Of a stretch of DNA of 64,000 nt, positions 25,051 to 34,283 are shown piece after piece; position 1 is the first letter of the stretch, and every line of letters begins with the position of its first letter. A model generated the notes under the pieces. The model searched no databases and was not told the origin of the DNA. It saw nothing but the letters and a program-made list of their open reading frames with translations. The position numbers and the translations under genes are program-made. Source of the DNA: Bryobacterales bacterium (GTDB lineage Bacteria > Acidobacteriota > Terriglobia > Bryobacterales > Bryobacteraceae); the NCBI GenBank assembly GCA_016721425.1, contig JADKID010000017.1:247102-311101 (forward strand), written 5' to 3'.

Positions 25051-26205
25051 CTGACTCGCCGATACCTCTTCGTCCTGGCATCGAGTTGCCAAATGTACTC
25101 CGGGACCGGCACGGCCATATTCGATTGGATTCGGTTTGCCAGCGCGAAGTTTTCCTTTTCAGTCCTGATCGACTCTGAGTACAAGGTGAATCTGGACGCG
25201 ACGTCCGAATTCTGCCGGAACTTCGGGATACCCCTGTATGTCTCGACGCCATGCCATATGCCGGGGTGCCCTGATTCCGGGGTGAGCGGCATCGCGCGTC
25301 ATCTTCAGCGATTCACCTACGATGTAGTGGAGTGCGTATCCTGGGCCAATGCGTCCACCAATCTGGCGGTCCTGTCGGCGATGCGCCCCGGTACGAAGCT
25401 GGTGTTTACGCCGCACTCTCAACCCCAATGGACGCTCGGCAGCGAATCCCGCTACTTCATGGTCCAACAAGTCTTCGCGCGGATGGTGAGATCGAGTGAC
25501 GCCGTATTCATCGATTCGGTGGCGGAACAAGCTTTGCCCGCATTCGCCGGAGCTGATGAATCCACGATTCACCATGTGCCCCTTGGTGTTGACACCTCCA
25601 GATTCGCGTTCGCCGGCAGCAATCAGCGCAACCTGCTCACCTGTGTCTGCGATTGTCGCGAACCGAGAAAGAGGGTGGACCTGCTGCTTGCAGCCTTCGG
25701 CCTGGCAGTTCGTCAGAATCCCAATCTCCGGCTGACCCTGGCGGGGAAAGGATCGGACAGCGTGGCGATCCGGCCCGAGTTGGAGCCCTTCATCAGCCGG
25801 TTGGGCTTCGTATCCAGTGGCGAACTCCAGGATCTGTACCGGCGTTCGGGCCTTTTGGTGCTGCTCTCCGACTACGAAGCCTTCGGCTTACCGATCGCGG
25901 AGGCACTTTGCTGCGGATCGCAGGTTCTGCTGAACCGCCACGATGTGATGTTGGAGCTATTTGAGTCTCTGCCAGGCGTCTCTTGGACCACCAACACGGA
26001 TGCGGCGATGACAGCCGCAAAAATGCTCGAACTGGGACCTGGCCCTTTTGACTCCAGGCAGATCGGCGTGGCGGCCTCGGCCCGCTTCGGTTGGGGTAGC
26101 ACGTATGGCAGAAAACTGGCTGTCCTCGAGCGGTTGCTGGCGTCGAGCCAAACCGGGGCGGCGCGAGGCGACGACCTGTATAGAACCGAGCGGGCGGGCC
26201 GATGA
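25051..26205 (+). CDS. Glycosyltransferase, GT4/GT-B type, probable CTG start
   Basis: A GT-B fold glycosyltransferase. The donor-binding half is clear: HHVPLGVDTSRF, CDCREPRKRVDLLLAAF, then LLSDYEAFGLPIAEALCCGSQVL, the EX7E-type segment of GT4 enzymes. The first ATG, at 25093, would cut off the family's conserved first strand. The codons before it read RRYLFVLASSCQ and join smoothly to MYSGTGTAIFD. Between the upstream in-frame TAA and this segment the only start-like codon is CTG at 25051, with AGAGG 7 nt before it. The shorter ATG version is 370 aa, the CTG version 384 aa. The stop overlaps the next gene by 4 bp (ATGA). Confidence 0.82.
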   Translation: MTRRYLFVLASSCQMYSGTGTAIFDWIRFASAKFSFSVLIDSEYKVNLDATSEFCRNFGIPLYVSTPCHMPGCPDSGVSGIARHLQRFTYDVVECVSWANASTNLAVLSAMRPGTKLVFTPHSQPQWTLGSESRYFMVQQVFARMVRSSDAVFIDSVAEQALPAFAGADESTIHHVPLGVDTSRFAFAGSNQRNLLTCVCDCREPRKRVDLLLAAFGLAVRQNPNLRLTLAGKGSDSVAIRPELEPFISRLGFVSSGELQDLYRRSGLLVLLSDYEAFGLPIAEALCCGSQVLLNRHDVMLELFESLPGVSWTTNTDAAMTAAKMLELGPGPFDSRQIGVAASARFGWGSTYGRKLAVLERLLASSQTGAARGDDLYRTERAGR

Positions 26206-27292
26206 GGGCTCTCCATATCTCGCCGACGTTCTATTCGCCCGACTCCGTCGTTGGTGGTGGAGAGAAGTATGTGCTCTATCTGTGCCAGGCTGGGGCCAGT
26301 GCGGCTGCGAGCCGGGGGCTCCACCTGGAGAGTACGCTGCTCGCGTTTGGCGCACAGGCGGGACGCCGGTCCCTGAAGGACGACATTTCGATGTCGATTA
26401 TCTCAGGCACTCCGTGGAGCCGCACACCATCTCCGTGACGGAGTTGGATACGTGCCTGGATGGGGCCGATGTGGTCTTTGTCCACCAGTGCCTCTCCGCC
26501 ACTGGCCTATTTGCGGCAGCTCACGCGAAACTTCGCGGAAAGTGGACGTTTGGCCTGGACCACGGCGGCGGGGAGCACCCCTTGGCCCATCACAGTCCGG
26601 AGATTGGGCGGCTGTTTGACGCCTTCCTGGCCCAATCCAACTTTGGCGCCAGTTCGTTTGAGGACATCGAGGGGCGCGTGGCGGTCATCAAAGGGCCCGT
26701 CGATTCGACCTATTACTCGGTGAATCCTCAGGTTCGGCGTGACTCCAGCCTGATTCTCGCGGTCGGCCGTGTGCTTCCGCACAAGGGAATAGACCGAATT
26801 GTCCCGTTGATTCCGGAGGACGCACGTCTCGTCGTTGCGGGCTCCTGCTACGACCAGGACTATGGCCAGTATCTGCGACAGATGCCTGCAGCGTCGCGGC
26901 TGGAGATCCGCGAGGGACTTTCAGACGCGGAGATACGGACGCTGATGCAGGAGGCCAGCCTATTCATCCAGGCCTCCACTCACTTCGACTACCGGCAGCG
27001 CTACTACGCCAAGCCGGAACTCCTGGGCCTGGCAGCACTGGAGGCACTCTGCTGCGGTACGCCCACTTTGGTCAGTTCGGCCGGTTCGCTGCCGGAGCTG
27101 TCATCCATCCGGGGATGCACGATGTTCCATGGAGATGGCGAACTCGGCGCACTGATCCGCGGGCATTTCTCGCGGCAGCCAGGCCGTCCCGACGCTGATG
27201 AGATCTCCCGGGACGCGCGGGCCAAATACGGCCTGGAAGCGTACGGGCATCAACTCCTAACATTGATGGCCGAAATGGGGGCCTGGCAGTGA
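26202..27292 (+). pseudogene. Glycosyltransferase (GT4) interrupted by a frameshift
   Basis: The N-terminal part starts at the ATG at 26202 (ATGA overlap with the previous stop) and reads MRALHISPTFYSPDSVVGGG, a good GT4 opening, through LLAFGAQAGRRSLKDDI. The frame then ends at 26438. The C-terminal part continues in another frame from about 26390 (FDVDYLRHSVEPHTISV) to 27292, with LILAVGRVLPHKGIDRIVPLI and LGLAALEALCCGTPTLVSS. One indel at about 26380-26400 would restore about 363 codons. All other features, including a 4-bp GTGA overlap with the next gene, are intact. This is either a very recent mutation or a sequencing error. Confidence 0.8.
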
Positions 27293-28560
27293 ACATTCTG
27301 GTGGTCAGCAACGTCTTTCCGCCTGGTTTTGTGGGCGGCTTTGAACTGGGCGCCTTGGAAGTTGCCACGGGGCTCGCCGATGGTGGCCACAAGGTGACGG
27401 TCCTCTCGGGCGACTATTTCCTGGACGAGACGGAGGAGTCCTCACCCATCGAGGTGCGCCGCATTCTGAACTGCGCGCCGATGTCGCACGAACTGGGGGA
27501 TCAGGCAGCGCGCCACATCCAGGGGACCTACTTTGACTTCCACAACATTCGCCGGATGGCGAACAGCATTCGATCTTTGCAGATCGATCTGGTGCTGCTG
27601 TTCAATATTCAGGGGTTGGGGGCGTTGTCCATCCTGCGCTTCCTATCCGCCACCAGGATGCCCACGATTGCCTACCTGATGGACAATCCGCTGCATGGGC
27701 TCGACCGGAACTCCATCGCGAGTCAGCGCTACGAGTCGGTTTTCGGCGCGAGCATCCTCGGCGACAATATCCGGTACATTGCGATGTCGAGAAACGTCAT
27801 GCAACAGTTCAGCGAGTCGCTCGGCCAACCCCGATCCGCGCACCTTTTCGTTCCAGGGTGGATCCATGTGGAGCAATATGGAACTGGTGCAATCTCTCCC
27901 CGGCGGGATTTACCAGTCAGGTTCGTCTTTTGCTCGAGAATCGCTCCGCACAAAGGCATCGATCTGGTTCTGGATGCCGCGGAAGCCCTGGTTGGCCAGG
28001 GCGTGCGCAACTTCTCGGTGGATTACTTCGGCCAAGGACAGGTGGCCCAACTGATTCAATCGATCCGCGCGCGGGGCTTGGACCGGTACGTCTCTTACCG
28101 TGGGTCCAAACCCAAGACTGAGATGGTGCGGACCTTTGAGGACTATGACGCCCTGCTATTTCCAACCTGGGAGCGCGAGCCTTTTGGCTTCGTCGTGAGT
28201 GAGGCGGCGGCCGCGGGGTGCGTTCCAATTATGACGGCCCGGATCGGGGCTAGCGAGTGGTTGATTCACGAGGTGGACTGTCTCAAAATCGGCCGTACCT
28301 CCGTGGCGCTGAAGAACGCGATGCATCACCTCATCGCCCTGGATGCCGAAGCGCGGAGTGAGTTTCGCCGCGCCGCCAGGCGGTCGGCTCGACAGTACCT
28401 GTCATTCGCGCGATGGATGCCAGTAATCGAGAGTGAGTGCTGTTCCGCGGGTTTGCTGCCCGCCGGGGCCGCGCGCGCCGCCACCGTGGGTGTGCAGGCT
28501 GCCTTTCAGTATCTAGGCAGCCTCTGGAGGGAGGCTGGGCGAGATGACCAAGTTGATTGA
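27289..28560 (+). CDS. Glycosyltransferase, GT4 family
   Basis: A 423 aa GT-B glycosyltransferase. The opening MNILVVSNVFPPGFVGGFEL is the acceptor-side first strand with the glycine loop. Donor binding is shown by FVFCSRIAPHKGIDLVLDAA and the acidic segment FPTWEREPFGFVVSEAAAAG (EX7E). The start is GTG at 27289, overlapping the stop of the previous gene by 4 bp. It probably adds one sugar of a surface polysaccharide or glycan in the cytoplasm; donor and acceptor are unknown. The downstream 550 bp are decayed, so it may now end the intact part of this operon. Confidence 0.87.
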   Translation: MNILVVSNVFPPGFVGGFELGALEVATGLADGGHKVTVLSGDYFLDETEESSPIEVRRILNCAPMSHELGDQAARHIQGTYFDFHNIRRMANSIRSLQIDLVLLFNIQGLGALSILRFLSATRMPTIAYLMDNPLHGLDRNSIASQRYESVFGASILGDNIRYIAMSRNVMQQFSESLGQPRSAHLFVPGWIHVEQYGTGAISPRRDLPVRFVFCSRIAPHKGIDLVLDAAEALVGQGVRNFSVDYFGQGQVAQLIQSIRARGLDRYVSYRGSKPKTEMVRTFEDYDALLFPTWEREPFGFVVSEAAAAGCVPIMTARIGASEWLIHEVDCLKIGRTSVALKNAMHHLIALDAEARSEFRRAARRSARQYLSFARWMPVIESECCSAGLLPAGAARAATVGVQAAFQYLGSLWREAGRDDQVD

Positions 28561-28628
28561 CTGCTGCTCGTGCGATTTGAGCGGCGCCGGAAGGGACCTG
28601 AAAAGTGGATGGCACGAGGTAGCAGCTC

Positions 28629-28826
28629 ATGGCCGGACTTAGTAACGAAGCGCACTCGCATTTGCCATACTCGCAGGCCGGCGAGGACCGGATTTTCCAT
28701 TTTCTGTTTGAGGCGATTGGCTCGCCGCGGAATCTGCGCTATGCCGAGGTGGGCGCAGCATTCTCGCGGAATCGGGGCTGTCAGGCTTGCTGGCGCGAAC
28801 TTCAGCAGGCGAACCCCGTCCAGTGA
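28629..28826 (+). pseudogene. N-terminal fragment of an FkbM-like methyltransferase
   Basis: A 65 aa open frame reading LPYSQAGEDRIFHFLFEAIG and then LRYAEVGAA. This closely resembles the opening of FkbM-type methyltransferases (SQAGED...VDIGA), including the start of the SAM-binding loop. The similarity stops at about codon 45 and the frame closes soon after, so the catalytic domain is missing. The DNA that follows to 29109 is not recognisable. It sits 68 bp after the intact glycosyltransferase and most likely is the remnant of a gene lost by deletion or insertion. Confidence 0.55.
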
Positions 28827-29109
28827 ACCCATCTTCCCAGGCGTGCTAGGCGAGCGAAGATGAGTGCATGAGATTGGTGCGGCAGCAGGCAGAGATGACG
28901 GCGAAGCGAGAAGGGTAGACACGGAGTGTAAAGCCGAGCGAAGGTCATCGGGCCTGCCGGCCGGCAGTTCCGGTCGTGCCAGAATGCTAGGATGACGAAG
29001 TGGCTGGCTGGGCGCTACTTCGGGTGTTCCGTTTCCCGGCGCGTCGAATGGACTGGGCAGCCGATTCAGCAAACCGCCTGGCAGCCACGAACAGATTCAA
29101 AGGATCGAT
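28827..29109. other. Decayed or inserted sequence of unknown nature
   Basis: 283 bp between two broken methyltransferase genes. No coding frame with family resemblance is seen, apart from a possible leader of the next gene in two frames (the residues DWAADSANRLAATNRFK from about 29047). The purine-rich run at about 28850-28950 looks unlike its neighbours, but I cannot assign it to a known element. Confidence 0.4.
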
Positions 29110-29758
29110 ATGTTTGGACTACAATTCACAGCCGATGACGTGGTGTTGGATGTCGGTTGTGGCCTCGGTGACGTCTGTGTTGCTGCGGGCAACGCCGGGT
29201 CTGCAGTGATCGCCATTGACATTGTCCCGGCCACCCTCGACCATGCCCGGCGAAGGATGGAAGGAGTGCCGGCCCGGTCGTTTGAATCCGTATGTCTCGG
29301 ATTGTAGCCCGATACCGTTGCCCGATCAGACATGCTCGATCGTGGTGGCCCAGGAGGTCCTTGAGCACACTACGAATCCGACCGCGTTCCTGGCGGAGTT
29401 GGCCCGCGTGGGGAAAGCAGGCTGCCGGTATCTGATTTCTGTTCCTAGCGCCAATTCGGAGTGTCTCCTAAAGACTGTGGCGCCGCCAGAATATTTCCAG
29501 GCCCCGAACCACGTGCACATCTTTAGCATGGAGAGCCTGGAGCAACTGGTTGGCGATGCGGGTTTGCGGATCGTCAGTCGGCATAAAGTTGGATTCTATT
29601 GGTCCCTGTGGTGGATGTTCAAGATGGCGGGCGAAGCGGCGGTTCCCCATTGGGAAGCGGCTTGGGCAGAGCTTCAAAAACACCCGAACGCTGCCCTCAG
29701 CTCTGAACACCTGGACACCTTGATTCCGAAGAGTGATGTGTTAGTTTGCCAGAAGTGA
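29110..29758 (+). pseudogene. Class I SAM methyltransferase broken by a frameshift
   Basis: The first frame (ATG at 29110) gives FTADDVVLDVGCGLGDVCVA, the glycine-rich SAM-binding motif, and then AVIAIDIVPATLDHARRRM; it closes at 29307. A second frame continues with LNPYVSDCSPIPLPDQTCS, then VVAQEVLEHTTNPTAFLAEL and YFQAPNHVHIFSMESLEQL to 29758. This is the normal C-terminal half of a Methyltransf_11-type enzyme. The switch point is about 29270-29290 and needs a single indel. The true start may lie before 29110, where a possible extension is also in another frame. It probably once modified a glycan sugar. Confidence 0.75.
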
Positions 29759-30414
29759 TTTGTGTTGCTGGACAGAATTCCAGCGATTCGGTCGGCCGAC
29801 CGTGGTGGAATCGGCCCTTGCCTCTGACGATGCCAACAACGTTACCGCACATCATTTACTCGCTGAGCCTGCGAGGATCTCGACATTGCAGAGTTCCGTT
29901 TCGTGGAACATCACAGGTTGACTGAGGTCAGCCAGCACTGTCTGGTTGAATGCGCTCGGACGCAAGACCCGGCAGCCGAATAGAAGCGCACAACACCTCG
30001 GGAAAGCGGCTACTCGTTGCGCGACCCCATGGAAGCTGTCTTTGATGACAGCAGTTTCGATCTCCGGGGCCGGATCTTGGCGTGAGCCGGGTACCGAATG
30101 GGTTGGCCCTGCTGCCGGCAGAACGGTCGATCCAGCTGAATGCACAACCTGGCCGCACAGGCCGCCACCCAGGCTGATCAGCCAAATGGCATGGGGCCGG
30201 AGCGGGCTCCAGTTCGCTCCACGAAACAGGTCCGGCGCTCCACCCGGCTGGGTCCACCGATATGGTGGTCAGCTTACTCGCGAAGGTGCTAGTATCAGAG
30301 TTTACCTGTGATTCCGGGGTTTCATTCAAATGAAGTAAAGGTGTGGCGGTACCGGAGTCAGTTGAATTTGACACGTTCTCTGAGTAAGACCGGTCGGATT
30401 AACTCACAGCGACC
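29759..30414. other. Intergenic stretch, probably decayed
   Basis: 656 bp without a convincing gene. Minus-strand frames covering about 29852-30374 show some protein-like stretches but are broken into overlapping pieces with no recognisable family, which suggests gene decay rather than a functional gene. Confidence 0.4.
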
Positions 30415-30744
30415 ATGTTCCTCGATAGAAAACCTTTCATCTTTCTCTGGAGACCTCTCTACCGATTGGTCTTCGAAATGGTTCTGTATCCCTGCGCGCT
30501 GAGGTTGTGGACCTACCTGCTGTCTCAGCCGCTGCCATCTTCCTTGCCTGCCAATTCGATGGGCGCCCGGCTCCAGGAGATCCAGCATATGCGGGAGACA
30601 CTGGACCGGATCGACGTGGCGCTGGCAGAATCGAAGAGGGAGTGGTTGGCGACCGAGCGGCTGATCCTAGCGTTGATGCAGGAGCCTCGCCGTTTGCCCG
30701 GGAGCGCTTCAGAAGACGACTCCGGGATCGACGGCGCCGACTGA
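30415..30744 (+). CDS. Small protein with hydrophobic N terminus, unknown function
   Basis: A 109 aa protein. The N-terminal 45 residues are aromatic and hydrophobic (FIFLWRPLYRLVFEMVLYPC), likely a membrane-contacting helix. The remainder (about 50-90) is a charged helix with a heptad-like Leu/Ile pattern. The plan resembles the hydrophobic-plus-coiled-coil N terminus of the FkbM protein at 23674. It ends 5 bp before the bifunctional glycosyltransferase, so it is probably its upstream operon partner. No family is recognised; a scaffold for the glycan enzymes is a guess. Confidence 0.55.
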   Translation: MFLDRKPFIFLWRPLYRLVFEMVLYPCALRLWTYLLSQPLPSSLPANSMGARLQEIQHMRETLDRIDVALAESKREWLATERLILALMQEPRRLPGSASEDDSGIDGAD

Positions 30745-30749
30745 ATCCG

Positions 30750-33089
30750 ATGCCGCGCTCCCGCCCCAATCCGATGCGGACTGTGTATGTGGACATGCGC
30801 TGCCTGCAGGACCCCGCGTTCCGTGAACGGGGGATTGGGGGACATGTGGCCAGCATGCTGAGGGCGCGCGCGGCCTCCGGACTATCCGGCGCCCGGGTGG
30901 TTGGGTTGCTGGATCCCGAGCTGCCGAAATTGCCTGAGGGCCTGCGAGCACTCTGTGATGCGACAACGTTCTGTTTGAATCCAATTACGGTTCCGGCGAT
31001 TCGCGACGTCTATATCCAGACTTCTCCCATGACTCACGACATTGCGGATACGTGGTCGTTCCGGAGGGGGCGGGGGTTTCTGTCGGCCGCCGTTGTGTAC
31101 GATTTCATTCCATTGGACTGGCCCGGATACCTGGAAACCAAGGCCAGCCGGATTGACTACCTGGCTGGCCTGGCCCGTCTCCGTACGTACGATTGTTACT
31201 TGCCGATATCGAATTGCACGGCCAGGCGGCTGCAAGAGCTGACCGGGGTCTCTGACAGGCAGATGGACGTCACCGGCGCCGCGGTCCGGGACTCACTGGT
31301 GGCGGCCGCCATGGCATCGCAGGCCGGCAACCCGCCGAATGGGAGGGGCGGAACTGGCGAACCGTACGCACTTGTGGTCGGGGGGGAAGACCGGCGGAAG
31401 AACGTGACTGCCGCTATCGAGGCGCTGCGCATGGTGAGGCAGGAGGGGGTGGCGATCGGGCTGAAGGTCGTGGGCAACTACACGGAAGTGGCTCAACGCG
31501 ACTTGCAGGATGCCTGCCAGGGCGATTGGATGGCGTTCCTGCCGGATCTTACGGATGAGCAACTGGCGAGTGTGTACTCGCGGGCCGCGGTCTGTCTGGT
31601 ACCCTCGCACATCGAAGGCTTCTCGCTTCCTGTGGTGGAGGCAGCGGAGTGCGGATGCCCCGTACTTGCCTCCCGCTGCGCGGCTCACCTTGAGCTTTTG
31701 AATGCGGACGAGGCATTGTTTGAGGCGGACGATCCGGGAGGGTTGGCCGATCGACTGCGCGCGGTGCTGCGCGAGCCCGGACTGCGTGAGAAGCTGCTGC
31801 GCCAGCAGGCGCATCTGGTGGGACAGTTCCGCGAACTACAGGTAGGCGAACGATTCTGGGGTGGCATAGCCAGAGCACTCACCGCGGCCAGGGAGGGGCG
31901 GTCCACATTTTCAGTGGGACGCAGCAGATTGCCGCGGCTGGCGTTTCTCTCGCCGTATCCCCCGGATCAGTCTGGAGTTGCGCAATACACGGAAGGCACC
32001 CTGGCCGCCGCTACCAAGCGGTTCGATGTGAGCCTCTATAGCGACGCGGCGGGGCCGCTATCCCTGGCGCCGCGAGTCCGCCATGCGGGCCCGCTCACAG
32101 CCGCGCCGCTCATCCAGGGGGACTATGACGCGGTTCTACTCGTCCTCGGGAATTCCCATCTCCACACGACGATACTCGACATTGCGGAGCGGTTCGGCGG
32201 GCCGACCATCCTACACGACTCCCGGCTGACGCAGATCTACCACCATCGCCTGGGCCGGACGGCGTTCCGCGCCTTGGCTGCGAAGCTTCTCAGCCGGCCG
32301 GTGCTCGATACCGAGATCGAGAGATGGCTGAGGGATGACGATCCGCCCACACTGTTCATCGAACCGATACTCTCCCGCTGCCATCCACTCCTGGTGCACA
32401 GCCGCCCACTCCAGCGACTCATTCGATCAAAATACGGAGTAGAGTCGCAGCTTGTGCCGTTCGTCCCCTCGCGTTCGTTCTCTGCCGCTGAAGTGGCGGA
32501 AGACAACCGCGTGTCCGTTCGGACGAAACTTGGGTTGGCTCCCGGCTCGTTCGTGATTTCCACATTCGGCCACGTCGAGCCTTCCAAGAACCCGATGGCG
32601 TGTATTGTTGCAGTCGAACTGCTGCGCGCCTGGAAGATCCCGGCCGAGTGTTGGTTCGTCGGCAGGGCCGGCCAGTTCGCGCCTGAGCTCAGACGGGTTG
32701 CGGAGCGATTTGGCGTTGCCGATCACATTCACCTCTTCGAGGATTACGTCACGGAGGAGACCTACCGGGACTACCTCATCGCGTCTGATGCCGCCATTCA
32801 ATTGAGAAATCACGCACTGGGGCAGGTGTCGGCGGCATTGGCCGATTGTGCATCGGCCGGATTGCCTACCGTTGCCCCAGCTACGTTGATCGAAGCCTGC
32901 GCAGTACCAGCATATTGCCGCGGTTTGGCCGAACTCGACTCGCCGCTACAGTTGGCCGAGGCGCTTGCGGAAATCGCGGCGGGAGCTCGTTCGGCCTCCC
33001 GCAACAGTGAGGCACGGCAGGCCTATGTGAGGGAGAACACCTTCGATGGCTATGTGAAGGTGCTTGCCGAGGTGCTGGGCTATGCCTGA
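30750..33089 (+). CDS. Bifunctional protein with two tandem GT4-type glycosyltransferase domains
   Basis: A 779 aa protein with two GT-B halves. The first (about 9-375) has YALVVGGEDRRKNVTAAIEAL and the acidic segment VPSHIEGFSLPVVEAAECGC. The second (about 390-779) opens with LPRLAFLSPYPPDQSGVAQY and has FVISTFGHVEPSKNPMA. It lacks the EX7E motif, showing QLRNHALGQVSAALADCASA in its place. Two-domain enzymes of this kind build surface polysaccharide by adding two sugars in turn. The frame is open well upstream, but the ATG at 30750 (or 30774) follows the small gene's stop directly and starts the conserved strand RTVYVDMRCLQD. The stop overlaps the next gene by 8 bp. Confidence 0.85.
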   Translation: MPRSRPNPMRTVYVDMRCLQDPAFRERGIGGHVASMLRARAASGLSGARVVGLLDPELPKLPEGLRALCDATTFCLNPITVPAIRDVYIQTSPMTHDIADTWSFRRGRGFLSAAVVYDFIPLDWPGYLETKASRIDYLAGLARLRTYDCYLPISNCTARRLQELTGVSDRQMDVTGAAVRDSLVAAAMASQAGNPPNGRGGTGEPYALVVGGEDRRKNVTAAIEALRMVRQEGVAIGLKVVGNYTEVAQRDLQDACQGDWMAFLPDLTDEQLASVYSRAAVCLVPSHIEGFSLPVVEAAECGCPVLASRCAAHLELLNADEALFEADDPGGLADRLRAVLREPGLREKLLRQQAHLVGQFRELQVGERFWGGIARALTAAREGRSTFSVGRSRLPRLAFLSPYPPDQSGVAQYTEGTLAAATKRFDVSLYSDAAGPLSLAPRVRHAGPLTAAPLIQGDYDAVLLVLGNSHLHTTILDIAERFGGPTILHDSRLTQIYHHRLGRTAFRALAAKLLSRPVLDTEIERWLRDDDPPTLFIEPILSRCHPLLVHSRPLQRLIRSKYGVESQLVPFVPSRSFSAAEVAEDNRVSVRTKLGLAPGSFVISTFGHVEPSKNPMACIVAVELLRAWKIPAECWFVGRAGQFAPELRRVAERFGVADHIHLFEDYVTEETYRDYLIASDAAIQLRNHALGQVSAALADCASAGLPTVAPATLIEACAVPAYCRGLAELDSPLQLAEALAEIAAGARSASRNSEARQAYVRENTFDGYVKVLAEVLGYA

Positions 33090-34224
33090 GCTCTATCTGG
33101 ATCTCACGGAGTGGCTGAACCATCCAATTCGTAGCGGCATTCAGAGAGTGGAAGGGGAGATGCTTCGGTGGTGGCCGGCGGAGGTGCCATTCCGCGTCGT
33201 GAGATTCGACCCGGCGCGAGGCATGGTGGTGATGCCGGATGGGGCCACCAGCCGTTTGGGCCAGCTATTCACGGCAACGGAGGCCAAGCGTGAAGAGTTG
33301 GTATCGGAGTTGCGAGCGATCGCCGGTTCGCCGGCACTGAGAGTACTGGATCTGAACGACAACCAGATACGCTTGGTGGTTCCCGAGGTGTTCTGGGACC
33401 AAGCGCGTAGTTCCTTTTACTTTGGCCTGAATGCCCGGCAGATGGAGCGCGTGTACTTCCTGGTCTTTGATCTGCTTCCCTTCACGCATCCCTTTTACTT
33501 TGGCCCTTCGGTGCCAGGCGAGGTCACAGGCGCATACTTCCGTCTCCTCCGGATGGCAACGCAAGTTGGGTTTATCTCCAGGGCCACGCGGACAGCTTTC
33601 CATTCCAGGCTGCGCCGTTCTGCGAAGGATGATGGCCCGGCGTTCTACCTGGGCAGCGACGGACTGGGTCCGAGGCCCGAATATGCGCCACCAGGAGATG
33701 TTCCGGTCTTTAGCGTGATCGGCACGATTGATCCGAGGAAGAACCACATTGTGACACTGCAGGCCTTCCGGAGGTTTCAGCAGGAGAGGCCCGAGGCCCG
33801 TTTGCGATTCTACGGCAGCTGGGGGACAAGCCGGGAGCAGGTGCGCGCCATCATTGCCGCGGAGACCGGCCGGCACGGCTTTGAGATGGTGGAGAATCCT
33901 TCCGATGCTGTGGTTCGCGCGGGTATCCTGGAATCGACATTTACGATCTACCCCAGTGCGGGAGAGGGGTTCGGCCTGCCGCCGGTGGAGAGTCTCTGGC
34001 TGGGCACACCGGTGATCGCCCCCCGGTATATCCCGAGCCTGGAGAACCTGGGGGGGCGAGGACTCGTTTTCCTGGATTCGGTCGACCAGGACGCGTTGGT
34101 CGCAGCGATGCGAACTGCCAGTCAGGAGTTGGTCAGCCGGGAGTTGCGTGAGCAGGCCCACCAAATGGAGTTGCCCACGTGGCGGTCGTTCGCGGAGGAA
34201 TTCAGCCGCTGGGTGCGGAGCTGA
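33082..34224 (+). CDS. Glycosyltransferase, GT4 family
   Basis: A 380 aa glycosyltransferase. The N terminus MPELYLDLTEWLNHPIRSGI followed by QRVEGEMLRWW is typical of capsule/O-antigen type GT4 enzymes that begin with a D-x-T/S strand. The donor half has FSVIGTIDPRKNHIVTLQAF and TIYPSAGEGFGLPPVESLWL (EX7E). The ATG at 33082 overlaps the previous stop by 8 bp; an earlier ATG at 33064 adds six residues without family support. It is the last intact gene of the island; a transposase relic begins about 60 bp after the stop. Confidence 0.86.
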   Translation: MPELYLDLTEWLNHPIRSGIQRVEGEMLRWWPAEVPFRVVRFDPARGMVVMPDGATSRLGQLFTATEAKREELVSELRAIAGSPALRVLDLNDNQIRLVVPEVFWDQARSSFYFGLNARQMERVYFLVFDLLPFTHPFYFGPSVPGEVTGAYFRLLRMATQVGFISRATRTAFHSRLRRSAKDDGPAFYLGSDGLGPRPEYAPPGDVPVFSVIGTIDPRKNHIVTLQAFRRFQQERPEARLRFYGSWGTSREQVRAIIAAETGRHGFEMVENPSDAVVRAGILESTFTIYPSAGEGFGLPPVESLWLGTPVIAPRYIPSLENLGGRGLVFLDSVDQDALVAAMRTASQELVSRELREQAHQMELPTWRSFAEEFSRWVRS

Positions 34225-34283
34225 TTGAGCGGCTGTCGCCCGGGCGGTGGGCCTCGCCGGTGCGGTGATCCGCCAACTCGGGG

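Noticed and set aside
28827..28990. Possible group II intron or other ribozyme fragment
   Set aside because: Purine-rich motifs look suggestive, but I could not identify the conserved 5' end, domain V or a reverse transcriptase, so no call is made.
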